Below the pieces are notes generated by a model that made no database searches, was not told the DNA's origin, and was given only the letters and a program-made list of their open reading frames with translations. From contig NZ_JAPUVO010000058.1 of assembly GCF_029255185.1 (NCBI RefSeq), forward strand, positions 1 through 32,382: 32,382 bases of DNA. Direction: 5' to 3'. Shown here one piece after another: positions 8,598 through 17,778 of this stretch. A program made the position numbers and the translations under genes. Positions within the stretch are counted from its first letter, which is position 1. Each line of letters opens with the position of its first letter. Source of the DNA: Propionivibrio sp. (GTDB lineage Bacteria > Pseudomonadota > Gammaproteobacteria > Burkholderiales > Rhodocyclaceae).

Positions 8598-9736
8598 TTG
8601 GCCGTGCCGGCCGGTGCAGACGCCTGCCCGCCGATGGTCCTGACCAGCGCTCCGTCACGCAATTTCATCTGTCCGGCGGTGACTACCTCGTCATCTGCCT
8701 TCAAACCCTCGACGATTTCAACCTGCGCATTGCGCCGCAGCCCGGTCTTCACCGGAACACGTATCGCCTTGCCCTCAAGCACGCGAAAGACGAAAGGTGT
8801 TTTCATATCCGGCACGATGGCCTGCTCAGGAAGCAGCAGCACCTGACTGCGCTGTTCAAAGATCAGGCGGACGCGAACAAACATTCCCGGACGCAGTTTG
8901 CCATCGGCATTGGACAGATGAGCGCGGCAAGAAATGGCACGGCCGCCGGTATCAACGAGCGGATTGACGGCATCGAGCACGGCGGCAAACTTTTGACCGG
9001 GGAGAGCGTCGGTCGAAACTTCAACGGCCTGACCCGGCTGGAGCTGACCAAGATAGGCTTCGGGCAGGCGGAAGTCGATTTTCAGCGTCCCGATATCCTC
9101 GATGTTGATCAGTTCCTGACCTTCCTTGACGTAGTCGCCCGCGCTCACGTTGCGGATGCCAACGACGCCCGAGAACGGCGCCCTGATGCGCATTTTTTCC
9201 AGTTTGGCCTGGGCCAGGGCAAGCCCCGCTTCCTGCACCTTGAGGGTCGCCTCAACGTTGTCGAGCGCCTGTTGGCTGACGAATTTCCGCTCAAATAATT
9301 CGCGCGAGCGTTTCAGGTTGACTTGCGCCAGGCCAAGATTGGCCCTCGCCTGGTCGAACTCGGCCAACTGCATTGCCGCATCCAGAGCGACAAGCAACGT
9401 TCCCCGGGCAACGGCAGAACCATCCTTGAAATTGATTGATGAAATACGCCCGGCAGTCTCGGGGCGCAGTACGACAGATTCGTTTGAGCGCAGGGAACCG
9501 ACCGCCGTGGCATCGAGCGCGAGATCGGCGGCCACCACCCTGGCCGTCTCGACCGGCAAGGCAAAACCGCCCGCTGGCCCATCCGGCGCTCCGACAGTGG
9601 GCTTGGTGTTTGACATACTGCTCGGCGGCAACGGGCCGGACGCCCCGCGAAAAGCAACGAAGGCCCAGTACATCAGGCCCAACAGACCAGCAATGGCGGC
9701 CAACAAAACCCAGGTACGATGCTTTTTGTTCGGCAT
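8594..9736 (-). CDS. RND efflux periplasmic adaptor (membrane fusion protein)
   Basis: This 380-residue adaptor links an RND permease to an outer-membrane channel. An N-terminal membrane anchor (about residues 6-28, WVLLAAIAGLLGLMYWAFV) lacks a lipobox cysteine, so it is probably membrane-anchored rather than a lipoprotein. It is followed by a lipoyl/barrel-sandwich half (VVLRPETAGRISSINFKDGSAV), an alpha-hairpin (about 130-190, QARANLGLAQVNLKRSRELF...), the second lipoyl half (RIRAPFSGVVGIRNVSAGDYV) and a beta-barrel domain (QPGQAVEVSTDALPG...). The ATG at 9734-9736 was chosen over an in-frame TTG at 9755-9757; GAGGGAG lies about 12 bases before the ATG. It sits 39 bp downstream of purM on the same strand, so read-through from purM is likely. 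Confidence 0.93.
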   Translation of the reverse strand: MPNKKHRTWVLLAAIAGLLGLMYWAFVAFRGASGPLPPSSMSNTKPTVGAPDGPAGGFALPVETARVVAADLALDATAVGSLRSNESVVLRPETAGRISSINFKDGSAVARGTLLVALDAAMQLAEFDQARANLGLAQVNLKRSRELFERKFVSQQALDNVEATLKVQEAGLALAQAKLEKMRIRAPFSGVVGIRNVSAGDYVKEGQELINIEDIGTLKIDFRLPEAYLGQLQPGQAVEVSTDALPGQKFAAVLDAVNPLVDTGGRAISCRAHLSNADGKLRPGMFVRVRLIFEQRSQVLLLPEQAIVPDMKTPFVFRVLEGKAIRVPVKTGLRRNAQVEIVEGLKADDEVVTAGQMKLRDGALVRTIGGQASAPAGTAK

Positions 9737-9775
9737 GACGATCCGAATCTCCCTCAAGAACGGGCCGGCTGTCGC

Positions 9776-10813
9776 TCAAATGACGATGGTCGACGCCTCG
9801 CCTGCGCTACGCGCCTCAATGCAGCCAATCTCGACCGCCTTCTCGCCCGCCGCATGCAGCAGGCGCAAGGCCAGTTGAACGTTTTCGCGGGAAACAATGA
9901 CGACCATGCCAATACCGCAATTGAAGACGCGATGCATTTCGTTGTCCTCGACATTTCCCTCGCCTTGCAGCCAGGCGAAGAGCCTGGAACGCTGCCAGCT
10001 TGACTGCGTGATGACGGCCTTGACGCTCTCCGGCAATACGCGCGGAACGTTTTCGGTGATGCCGCCGCCGGTGATATGCGCCATACCTTTGACCGGTAAC
10101 GCGGCCATCAGCGCCAGCAATGGTTTCACGTAAATGCGTGTCGGCGCCATGATGACATCGGCCAGGGTTTTGCTGCCATCGAAAGGCGCATCCAGATCAG
10201 GATTCGCGCGTGCAAGAATCTTGCGCACCAGCGAGTAGCCGTTGGAATGCGCCCCGGAAGACGGCAAGCCAAGCACCACGTCGCCCGGAACAATTTTCTG
10301 GCCAGTGATGATGGCCGACTTTTCAACGACGCCAACGGCAAAACCGGCCAGATCGTATTCACCTTCCGGGTACATGCCAGGCATTTCGGCGGTTTCGCCG
10401 CCGATCAGGGCACACCCGGCCTGTTCACAGCCCAGGGCAATGCCCTGGATGACGCTGGCCGCCGTATCAATGTCCAGCTTTCCACAGGCGAAGTAGTCGA
10501 GAAAGAAAAGCGGTTCAGCGCCCTGCACCAGCACGTCATTGACGCTCATTGCGACGAGATCGATGCCGACCGTGTCGTGACGCTTGAGATCGAAAGCCAG
10601 CTTGAGTTTGGTTCCAACGCCATCGGTGCCAGAAACCAGAACCGGCTCGCGATAGCGCTTGGGCACTTCGAACAGTGCACCGAAGCCACCCAGGCCGCTG
10701 AGCACACCGTCACGCAGGGTCTTTCTGGCAAACGGCTTGATGCGCTCGACAAGTTCGTCGCCGGCGCATATATCGACGCCGGCATCGCGGTAGGAAAGTG
10801 ATTGTTGAGTCAT
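9776..10813 (-). CDS. purM: Phosphoribosylformylglycinamidine cyclo-ligase PurM (AIR synthetase)
   Basis: This 345-residue enzyme catalyses ATP-dependent ring closure of FGAM to aminoimidazole ribotide, the fifth step of de novo purine synthesis. Hallmarks visible are SYRDAGVDI at the N-terminus, [14 protein letters not shown] around residues 61-74, [23 protein letters not shown], the glycine-rich [25 protein letters not shown] and [16 protein letters not shown]. Length and order are those of the family. The gene is divergent from hda; pairing of purM with hda is common in betaproteobacteria. The RND adaptor and permease genes follow closely downstream and may be partly expressed from the purM promoter. 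Confidence 0.98.
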   Translation of the reverse strand: MTQQSLSYRDAGVDICAGDELVERIKPFARKTLRDGVLSGLGGFGALFEVPKRYREPVLVSGTDGVGTKLKLAFDLKRHDTVGIDLVAMSVNDVLVQGAEPLFFLDYFACGKLDIDTAASVIQGIALGCEQAGCALIGGETAEMPGMYPEGEYDLAGFAVGVVEKSAIITGQKIVPGDVVLGLPSSGAHSNGYSLVRKILARANPDLDAPFDGSKTLADVIMAPTRIYVKPLLALMAALPVKGMAHITGGGITENVPRVLPESVKAVITQSSWQRSRLFAWLQGEGNVEDNEMHRVFNCGIGMVVIVSRENVQLALRLLHAAGEKAVEIGCIEARSAGEASTIVI

Positions 10814-10857
10814 CTTGGTTGTTGTCCCGAGCTAGGCTGGCCAATGCCACGTAGTGG

Positions 10858-10863
10858 TAAAAT
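10858..10863 (+). promoter_or_regulatory. Candidate -10 element of the hda promoter
   Basis: TAAAAT lies 87 bp before the hda start in the purM-hda divergent region. It directly follows the small palindrome CCAC-GTA-GTGG (10847-10857). No good -35 is visible, so the call is tentative. The rest of the 137-bp region shows nothing recognisable. Confidence 0.35.
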
Positions 10864-10950
10864 GCGCCGCCTGTGTAGCAGAATGCAGGATTTTATCCGA
10901 AATAGCCCTCTCGCGCTGCCCGCGCGGCAAAGCACCAACCCACCTTCAGA

Positions 10951-11604
10951 ATGCACCAACTCATCCTCGACCTACTGCCGGACACACCACCTCGCCTTGA
11001 CAACTTCGTCGCCGGCGGCAATGCCGAGACGCTGACCGGTCTGGCGTCATGGCTCGCGCCGAATAATCGCGAGCCCTCGCTGTTGCTATGGGGCGAGGCA
11101 GGCGCCGGAAAAACCCATTTGCTGCGCGCCAGCGCCGCCCATTACAGCGATGCCGTTGCCGACCCCGATCTGTCGAGCATTGATGAAGCCCGGCGCTTGC
11201 ACGCGGTGGACAACGTCGAGGCGTTAAGCGCCTCCGGGCAGATCGCGCTGTTCAATCTGTTCAACCGGCTGCGCGCCATGGGAGGGCGCCTGCTGTCGAG
11301 TTCCAGCCAGCCACCGCGGCAACTCGCCCTGCGCGAGGATCTGCGCACGCGGCTCGGTTCCGGGCTGATCTACCGGCTGCGCCCCCTGAGCGATGGCGAA
11401 CAACTCGAAGCACTAACGGCGCAGGCGGCGGCGCGCGGCTTGCGCCTGCCGCCGGGGACGCTCGATTACCTGCTGGCGCGCGCCCCGCGCGATATGCGCA
11501 GCCTCATGGCCTTGCTGGCGGCGCTTGATCGTTACTCGCTGGAACACAAACGAGCCATCACCCTGCCCCTGCTACGTGAAGTTTTGCAGACCCCAAGCTA
11601 TTGA
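10951..11604 (+). CDS. hda: DnaA regulatory inactivator Hda
   Basis: This 217-residue DnaA-like AAA+ protein works with the sliding clamp to promote hydrolysis of DnaA-ATP and so prevents over-initiation of replication. QLILDL at residues 3-8 matches the clamp-binding QLxLxL peptide expected at the extreme N-terminus, which also fixes the start codon. A Walker A motif GEAGAGKT follows at 48-55, then a Walker B-like region (HAVDNVEAL), a RLGSGLIYRL sensor/arginine region and a C-terminal helical lid. The domain IV helix-turn-helix of DnaA is absent, as expected for Hda. The gene starts a plus-strand run with the HAD phosphatase, pcnB and folK. Confidence 0.95.
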   Translation: MHQLILDLLPDTPPRLDNFVAGGNAETLTGLASWLAPNNREPSLLLWGEAGAGKTHLLRASAAHYSDAVADPDLSSIDEARRLHAVDNVEALSASGQIALFNLFNRLRAMGGRLLSSSSQPPRQLALREDLRTRLGSGLIYRLRPLSDGEQLEALTAQAAARGLRLPPGTLDYLLARAPRDMRSLMALLAALDRYSLEHKRAITLPLLREVLQTPSY

Positions 11605-11630
11605 TGACGGACCTGAAACGAAAGATCGCC

Positions 11631-12296
11631 ATGCAACTTGCCTTGTTTGACCTCGACAACACCCTGCTTTCCGGCGACAGCGATTACGAATGGACCCAGC
11701 ATCTGGTGAGCAAGGGCGTTCTCGACCGTGGCACCTTCGAAAAACGTAATGACGAGTTCTTCGAACAGTACAAGGCCGGCACGCTGGACATTTACGCATT
11801 TCTCGATTTTCAGTTGCAATCGCTGGCGCGCAATTCACGCGCTGAACTTGAAGAATGGCACGCCGAATTCATGAGCACGCGCATTTTGCCCCTGCTCACC
11901 CAGAAAGCACGCGACCTTGTCAAACGCCACCAGGACAGCGGCGACCTATGCGCCCTGGTTACCGCAACCAACAGCTTCGTTACCGGACCGATCAGCCGCG
12001 AACTGAATATTCCGCACCTGATCGCCACCATCCCGGCGCAGAAAAATGGCCAATTCACCGGCAAACCGCGCGGAACACCGGCTTTTCGCGAAGGAAAAAT
12101 CACTCGCGTCGAGGATTGGCTGGAATCCATGGGACTGTGGTGGAGCAATTTCGAACGCAGCTGGTTCTACAGTGACTCGCTCAACGACCTGCCTCTGCTG
12201 TTGCTCGTTAGCGACCCGATCGCTGTCGATCCTGACCACACCCTGCGCCGCCATGCCGAAGCTGCCGGCTGGACTATCCTGAACCTGCGCACCTGA
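11631..12296 (+). CDS. HAD-superfamily (IB/SerB-like) phosphatase
   Basis: This 221-residue predicted Mg2+-dependent phosphatase is of the HAD subfamily IB that includes SerB and CicA. The nucleophile motif is FDLDNTLL, with D7 and D9. Motif II is in LVTATNSF and motif III is YSDSLNDLPLL with acidic residues for Mg2+. The helical cap lies between motifs I and II. The natural substrate is unknown; phosphoserine is possible given the serC and serA genes downstream, but this hda-linked family is generally unassigned. The ATG at 11631 fits the family N-terminus (M-x-LALFDLD) and has GAAAG just upstream. An alternative in-frame ATG at 11604 overlaps the hda stop (TGATG) and would add nine residues. 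Confidence 0.88.
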   Translation: MQLALFDLDNTLLSGDSDYEWTQHLVSKGVLDRGTFEKRNDEFFEQYKAGTLDIYAFLDFQLQSLARNSRAELEEWHAEFMSTRILPLLTQKARDLVKRHQDSGDLCALVTATNSFVTGPISRELNIPHLIATIPAQKNGQFTGKPRGTPAFREGKITRVEDWLESMGLWWSNFERSWFYSDSLNDLPLLLLVSDPIAVDPDHTLRRHAEAAGWTILNLRT

Positions 12297-12320
12297 TGCG
12301 CCCTTATTGACCCATAAGCG

Positions 12321-13670
12321 ATGATTCGTAAATTCATAACCCGTGTCTTTGGACACAAGGCGCCCGGCATAACGGGCGAACCCGCCGTAATCGGCGTGGC
12401 CAGGCACGGCATCCGCCGCGAGTCGATCAGCAAGGGCAGCCGGCATACTGTTGAAACGCTGCAAGAGCATGGTTACAAGGCCTATGTGGTCGGCGGCGCC
12501 GTGCGCGACCTGCTGGCCGGCATGACGCCCAAGGACTACGATGTCGCCACCAACGCCACGCCGGATGAAGTGCGCCATTGCTTCCGGCGCGCGCGCATTA
12601 TTGGCCGCCGCTTTCAGATCGTTCACGTATCGATGGGCGCGGAAACCATCGAGGTCACCACCTTCCGCGGCCATCATGGTGAAGTGGGCAGTCACGCCGG
12701 CAACAAGGCGCACACCGACGACCAGGGCCGCGTGCTGCGCGACAACGTTTTCGGCAGTGAAAAAGACGATGCGGCGCGCCGCGACTTCACGGTCAATGCG
12801 CTGTACTTTGACCCGACCTCCGAAACCATCATCGACTATCACCACGGCCTGGCTGACCTGAAACAGAAAACCCTGCGCATGATCGGCGACCCGAAGACCC
12901 GCTACCGCGAAGACCCGGTGCGCATGCTGCGCGCCGTTCGCCTGGCCGCCAAGCTTGGCCTGACTATCGACCCAGAGGCCAGCCGACCGATCCGCGAGAT
13001 GTCCGAATTGATCGAGAATGTACCGCCCTCGCGCCTGTTCGATGAAATGCTCAAGTTGCTAACCTGCGGTTATGCCGTGAAATGCGTTCGGCAACTGCGC
13101 GCCGAGGGCTTGCACCACGGCCTGTTGCCGCTGCTTGACGTGATTCTTGATCAGCCGCTCGGCGAGCGCTTCGTCATGCTGGCGCTGGAGAGTACCGACC
13201 GCCGCGTGCGTCAAGGCAAGCCGATTTCGCCCGGCTTCCTGTTCGCCACCCTGCTCTGGAACGAAGTCCTGAGCAAGTGGCAAACCATCAAGATTGCTGG
13301 TGAACGTCCGATTCCTGCTCTTTTTCTGGCAATGGACGAAGTGCTTGAGGTGCAGGCCGAAAAGCTCGCCATCACCCGGCGCATCGCTGGCGACATCAAA
13401 GACATCTGGGCGCTGCAGCCACGATTCGAACAGCGCTCGGGAAAACGTCCCTACGGGCTGCTCGAACAGCCGCGCTTCAAGGCGGCTTACGACTTTCTAC
13501 TGCTGCGCGCCGAATCCAGTGAAATCGACGACGAGCTCGCACAATGGTGGACTGACTTCATGAATCATGACGGTGACGCCCGCGCTGCCATGCTGCTGCC
13601 CCCCAAGCCGGACGAAGCAAAGAAGCGCCGGCGGCGCAAGCGCAAGCCTGAAGCAGCCCCGACTGAATAG
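12321..13670 (+). CDS. pcnB: Poly(A) polymerase I PcnB
   Basis: This 449-residue class II nucleotidyltransferase adds poly(A) tails to RNA 3' ends, promoting RNA decay. The nucleotidyltransferase core has GGAVRD at residues 58-63 and KDYDVATNA with the catalytic aspartates at about 72 and 74, followed by the RRDFTVNAL motif and the RYREDPVRMLRAVRLAAKL helix. The tRNA-specific CCA enzymes share this fold, but the long C-terminal region and the basic tail (KKRRRRKRKP near the end) point to PcnB. The start ATG follows the HAD stop by 24 bp; no strong ribosome site is seen. folK begins 13 bp after the stop. Confidence 0.96.
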   Translation: MIRKFITRVFGHKAPGITGEPAVIGVARHGIRRESISKGSRHTVETLQEHGYKAYVVGGAVRDLLAGMTPKDYDVATNATPDEVRHCFRRARIIGRRFQIVHVSMGAETIEVTTFRGHHGEVGSHAGNKAHTDDQGRVLRDNVFGSEKDDAARRDFTVNALYFDPTSETIIDYHHGLADLKQKTLRMIGDPKTRYREDPVRMLRAVRLAAKLGLTIDPEASRPIREMSELIENVPPSRLFDEMLKLLTCGYAVKCVRQLRAEGLHHGLLPLLDVILDQPLGERFVMLALESTDRRVRQGKPISPGFLFATLLWNEVLSKWQTIKIAGERPIPALFLAMDEVLEVQAEKLAITRRIAGDIKDIWALQPRFEQRSGKRPYGLLEQPRFKAAYDFLLLRAESSEIDDELAQWWTDFMNHDGDARAAMLLPPKPDEAKKRRRRKRKPEAAPTE

Positions 13671-13683
13671 CTTGAACCCTCCA

Positions 13684-14166
13684 ATGCACCTTGCCTACGT
13701 CGCGCTCGGCGCCAATCTGGCCGACCCGGTGGCCCAGATCGCTGCCGCTTTGGTGGCTCTGACCCAAGTGCCACAAACGCGCCTGCTGCGCGCCTCGTCG
13801 CTGTACCGCACAGCGCCGGTCGGCATTGCTCGGCAGCCTGATTTCATCAACGCGGTAGCCGCTCTGGAAACAGCACTGTCGCCGCTGGCACTACTCAACG
13901 CTTTGTTCGCTGTCGAAGCCCAGTTCGGACGCCGGCGCGATTTCCACCATGCGCCGCGCACACTGGACCTTGACCTGCTGCTCTACGACGAGCAGCTCAT
14001 CAACAGCCCGCAACTCCAGTTGCCGCACCCGCGCATGCATCTACGCGCCTTCGTCATCGCCCCGCTACTTGAAATCGCCCCGGACTGCCGCATCCCGGGC
14101 CGCGGCCAGGCGGCGGCGTGGATGCCGGCGGTCAGCATGCAGCACATCGCCAGGCTGGCGCCATGA
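13684..14166 (+). CDS. folK: 2-amino-4-hydroxy-6-hydroxymethyldihydropteridine pyrophosphokinase FolK
   Basis: This 160-residue HPPK transfers pyrophosphate from ATP to 6-hydroxymethyl-dihydropterin in folate synthesis. It begins with the typical AYVALGANLADP. The substrate-binding YRTAPVG, QPDFINAVAALET and FGRRRDFHHAPRTLDLDLLLYD (Mg-binding DLDLLL) motifs are intact, as is LPHPRMHLRAFVIAPL. The ATG at 13684 was chosen because the open frame upstream (from 13567) lies inside pcnB. The gene closes the hda-HAD-pcnB-folK cluster; panB follows after 124 bp that hold a candidate promoter and a palindrome. Confidence 0.96.
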   Translation: MHLAYVALGANLADPVAQIAAALVALTQVPQTRLLRASSLYRTAPVGIARQPDFINAVAALETALSPLALLNALFAVEAQFGRRRDFHHAPRTLDLDLLLYDEQLINSPQLQLPHPRMHLRAFVIAPLLEIAPDCRIPGRGQAAAWMPAVSMQHIARLAP

Positions 14167-14190
14167 GAATCCGGCCATAAGCGCTCAAAC

Positions 14191-14221
14191 TTGACTCCCT
14201 GTAAGCAGCTTTGTGTATCCT
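14191..14221 (+). promoter_or_regulatory. Candidate panB promoter
   Basis: TTGACT (14191-14196) resembles a sigma-70 -35 box. TATCCT (14216-14221) at 19 bp, or TGTATC at 17 bp, could be the -10. The palindrome at 14235-14255 follows directly, close to where transcription would begin. Confidence 0.4.
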
Positions 14222-14234
14222 AGGATGCTCGTCC

Positions 14235-14255
14235 AGCGCATCGGACCGATGCGCT
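14235..14255 (+). promoter_or_regulatory. Perfect 10-1-10 bp palindrome between the promoter and panB (operator candidate)
   Basis: AGCGCATCGG (14235-14244), one A, then its exact reverse complement (14246-14255). The one-base spacer makes an RNA stem-loop with the full stem impossible without opening inner pairs. No U-tract follows, so a dimeric repressor site is more plausible than a terminator. It lies 36 bp upstream of the panB start codon. Confidence 0.5.
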
Positions 14256-14290
14256 CACATCGTGAATACTTCAACAGAGGCGACTAAACC

Positions 14291-15103
14291 ATGTCCACCC
14301 ATTCCGCAGCACGACGACTGACGCTACTTGACCTGACGAAGATGCGGGCGGCCGGCGAGAAAATTGCCATGCTGACCTGTTATGACGCCAGTTTCGCACA
14401 GGCTTGCGAGGCCGGCGCGGTCGACTCCCTGCTGGTCGGCGATTCGCTTGGCATGGTGCTGCAGGGGCACGACTCGACGTTGCCGGTAACGCTGGCCGAC
14501 ATGGCCTACCACACCAGCGCCGTAGCGCGCGGCTGCAAACGTCCGCTGATCATCGCCGACATGCCGTTTGGCAGTTTCCAGGAAAGCCCGCAGCAGGCAT
14601 TCCGCAATGGCGCCGTGCTGATGGCCGCTGGCGCGCAGATGGTCAAGATTGAAGGTGGCGGCGATATGGCCGAGACGACGCGTTTCCTGACCACGCGCGG
14701 CATTCCGGTCTGCGCCCACGTCGGCCTGACGCCGCAATCGGTGCACCAGTTGGGCGGCTACCGCGTGCAAGGCAAAAATGACGCCGGCGCGGCCAAACTG
14801 ATTGCTGACGCACTCGCACAGCAGGACGCCGGAGCATCCCTGATCGTCATCGAAGCCATCCCATCCACACTGGCCACCGCAGTGACCGCACAGCTTTCCA
14901 TTCCGACCATCGGCATCGGCGCCGGCAAGGACTGCTCGGGCCAGGTACTTGTGCTGTACGACATGCTCGACGTCACACCCGGCAAAAAGGCGCGCTTCGT
15001 CAAGAATTTCATGCCCGGCCAAACCTCAATCGCCGCCGCCATCGCCGCCTACGTCGCGGCGGTTAAAGACGGCAGTTTCCCCGGGCCTGAGCATTGTTAC
15101 TGA
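14291..15103 (+). CDS. panB: 3-methyl-2-oxobutanoate hydroxymethyltransferase PanB
   Basis: This 270-residue enzyme makes ketopantoate from alpha-ketoisovalerate and methylene-tetrahydrofolate, the first committed step to pantothenate and CoA. Recognisable motifs are [40 protein letters not shown] (Mg-binding D), [33 protein letters not shown], the catalytic-loop E in IVIEAIPS, and IGIGAG. AGAGG lies about 10 bases before the ATG. The pan genes follow each other on the same strand, but a long inverted repeat sits between panB and panC. Confidence 0.98.
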   Translation: MSTHSAARRLTLLDLTKMRAAGEKIAMLTCYDASFAQACEAGAVDSLLVGDSLGMVLQGHDSTLPVTLADMAYHTSAVARGCKRPLIIADMPFGSFQESPQQAFRNGAVLMAAGAQMVKIEGGGDMAETTRFLTTRGIPVCAHVGLTPQSVHQLGGYRVQGKNDAGAAKLIADALAQQDAGASLIVIEAIPSTLATAVTAQLSIPTIGIGAGKDCSGQVLVLYDMLDVTPGKKARFVKNFMPGQTSIAAAIAAYVAAVKDGSFPGPEHCY

Positions 15104-15124
15104 CAACTACTCAACCGCCTTAAA

Positions 15125-16046
<922 letters not shown>

Positions 16047-16063
16047 GCGCCGCAGCATAGCCA

Positions 16064-16091
16064 TTGACAGGCCGCAATTAGCCGCTACAAT
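16064..16091 (+). promoter_or_regulatory. Sigma-70 promoter of panD
   Basis: A perfect TTGACA (16064-16069), a 16-bp spacer and TACAAT (16086-16091) sit 35 bp before the panD start codon. This is the best consensus promoter in the window and implies that panD is transcribed separately from panBC. Confidence 0.8.
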
Positions 16092-16126
16092 GCCTTCCCT
16101 CCAACTCTACTTGCACGGAAAATGCC

Positions 16127-16510
16127 ATGCAGAGAACGATGCTGAAGTCGAAGCTGCACCGTGTGACGACAACGCACGCCGAGCTTCACTACGAAGGCTC
16201 GTGCGCCATTGACGAAAATCTGCTCGACGCCGCCAATATCCGAGAGAACGAACAGATCGACATCTGGAACATCAACAATGGCGAACGTTTCACCACCTAC
16301 GCCATTCGTGCCGAACGTGCCTCGGGAATCGTTTCGGTCAACGGATCGGCGGCGCGCCGCGCCGCGCCAGGCGACCTGCTGATCATCGCCAGCTTTGCGC
16401 TCTACAACGAAGTTGAACTGTCCAAACACGCGCCAGTGCTGATCTACGTCGACGCGCAAAACCACATCGTGCGTACCGGCAGCGCGATTGCCGTGCAAGC
16501 GGCGGCCTGA
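16127..16510 (+). CDS. panD: Aspartate 1-decarboxylase PanD (pyruvoyl enzyme)
   Basis: This 127-residue proenzyme makes beta-alanine from aspartate, supplying PanC. The start [16 protein letters not shown] is typical. The self-cleavage site is HYEGSCAID, where cleavage between G24 and S25 generates the pyruvoyl group on the serine. A tyrosine in FTTYAIR and [19 protein letters not shown] follow as in the family. GGAAA lies about 9 bases before the ATG. With panB and panC the window encodes the complete route to pantothenate except panE. Confidence 0.97.
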   Translation: MQRTMLKSKLHRVTTTHAELHYEGSCAIDENLLDAANIRENEQIDIWNINNGERFTTYAIRAERASGIVSVNGSAARRAAPGDLLIIASFALYNEVELSKHAPVLIYVDAQNHIVRTGSAIAVQAAA

Positions 16511-16551
16511 CGACCCGGCAACGTCGCGCCCCTGGTGGCGGCCAATGTCGT

Positions 16552-16557
16552 TAAAAT
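16552..16557 (+). promoter_or_regulatory. Candidate -10 element upstream of serC
   Basis: TAAAAT lies 100 bp before the serC ATG in the 147-bp panD-serC gap. No clear -35 is present. AAGAAAGGA (about 16639-16647) is the likely ribosome site. Confidence 0.35.
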
Positions 16558-16657
16558 GATTGCTTGGCGCCGCGCGACAGCGGGCATAAAAATGCACGAA
16601 CTCCCAATCCGCAACAGAATTCCCTCAAACACATTTTCAAGAAAGGATCACTTCCCC

Positions 16658-17740
16658 ATGGAACGTATTTTCAATTTCAGCGCCGGACCCGCCACCCTCC
16701 CCCTGGAGGTTCTTGAACTGGCGCGTGACGAACTCGTCAACTGGCGTGGCTGCGGCATGTCGGTCATGGAAATGTCGCATCGCGGCAAAGAATACATGAG
16801 CATCCAGGCCGAAGCCGAAGCCGATTTACGCGAGCTGATGGGCATTCCGGCCAACTACAAAGTATTGTTCCTGCAGGGCGGCGCTTCCAGCCAGTTCGCC
16901 ATGGTGCCGATGAACCTGCTACGCGGCAAAGCCTCCGCCGACTACCTGAACACCGGCGAATGGTCAAAGAAGGCGATCAAGGAAGCAAAGAAATACGGCC
17001 AGGTCAATGTCGTTGCCTCGTCGGAAGACAAGAACTTTTCCTACGCCCCGACGCAGGACGCGTGGACGCTCGACTCGAATGCGGCCTACGTGCACTACAC
17101 GTCAAACGAAACGATCGGCGGCGTTGAAATCTTCTGGACACCCAAGACCGGTGACGTTCCGCTGGTTGCCGACATGTCTTCGCACATCCTGTCGCGCCCG
17201 ATTGACGTCGCCAAGTACGGCCTGATTTACTTTGGCGCGCAAAAAAACGTCGGCCCCGCCGGACTGACCATCGTCATCGTTCGTGACGACCTGCTTGGCC
17301 AAACGGTCAAAGGCACGCCGACCATGTTCGACTACACGATCCACGTCGACAACGACTCGATGTACAACACCCCGCCGACCTATGCCATCTACATCGCCGG
17401 CCTGGTATTCAAGATGCTCAAAGCTAAGGGCGGCCTGGCAGCCATGGAAATAGCCAATCGTGCCAAAGCCCAATTGCTTTACGACGCGCTGGATGCCTCC
17501 AGCTTTTTTGCTTCGCCAGTAGCGCGCGAAAATCGATCCCTGATGAACATCCCCTTCACCCTCAAGGACGCGGCGCTCGACGACGAATTCCTGAAGGCGG
17601 CCAAAGCGCGCGGCATGGTTCAGCTCAAAGGACACCGCTCAGTCGGCGGCATGCGCGCCTCGATCTACAACGCAATGCCGATCACAGGCGTGCAAACGTT
17701 GGTCGATCTCATGAAAGACTTCGAAAAACAGCACGGCTAA
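16658..17740 (+). CDS. serC: Phosphoserine aminotransferase SerC
   Basis: This 360-residue PLP enzyme converts 3-phosphohydroxypyruvate to phosphoserine; the same activity serves pyridoxine synthesis. The N-terminus FNFSAGPATLP, the MSHRGKEY loop, LQGGASSQF, VADMSSHILSRP and the PLP-lysine motif FGAQKNVGPAG (K196) are intact. A C-terminal GHRSVGGMRASIYNAMP completes the family pattern. The ATG at 16658 has AAGGA about 10 bases upstream; the frame is open further upstream but lacks homology. In many betaproteobacteria pheA follows serC. Here serA follows instead, after 38 bp containing a palindrome, so the two serine genes form a unit. Confidence 0.98.
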   Translation: MERIFNFSAGPATLPLEVLELARDELVNWRGCGMSVMEMSHRGKEYMSIQAEAEADLRELMGIPANYKVLFLQGGASSQFAMVPMNLLRGKASADYLNTGEWSKKAIKEAKKYGQVNVVASSEDKNFSYAPTQDAWTLDSNAAYVHYTSNETIGGVEIFWTPKTGDVPLVADMSSHILSRPIDVAKYGLIYFGAQKNVGPAGLTIVIVRDDLLGQTVKGTPTMFDYTIHVDNDSMYNTPPTYAIYIAGLVFKMLKAKGGLAAMEIANRAKAQLLYDALDASSFFASPVARENRSLMNIPFTLKDAALDDEFLKAAKARGMVQLKGHRSVGGMRASIYNAMPITGVQTLVDLMKDFEKQHG

Positions 17741-17741
17741 G

Positions 17742-17757
17742 AATCGTAATTACGATT
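17742..17757 (+). promoter_or_regulatory. 16-bp perfect AT-rich palindrome between serC and serA
   Basis: AATCGTAATTACGATT begins one base after the serC stop codon and is exactly self-complementary. It is too AT-rich for a terminator stem and no U-run follows. It could be a protein-binding site in the 38-bp serC-serA gap or chance. The serA ribosome site (GAGAGAA) lies downstream of it. Confidence 0.4.
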
Positions 17758-17778
17758 AATCCATTGAGAGAATCCAGA

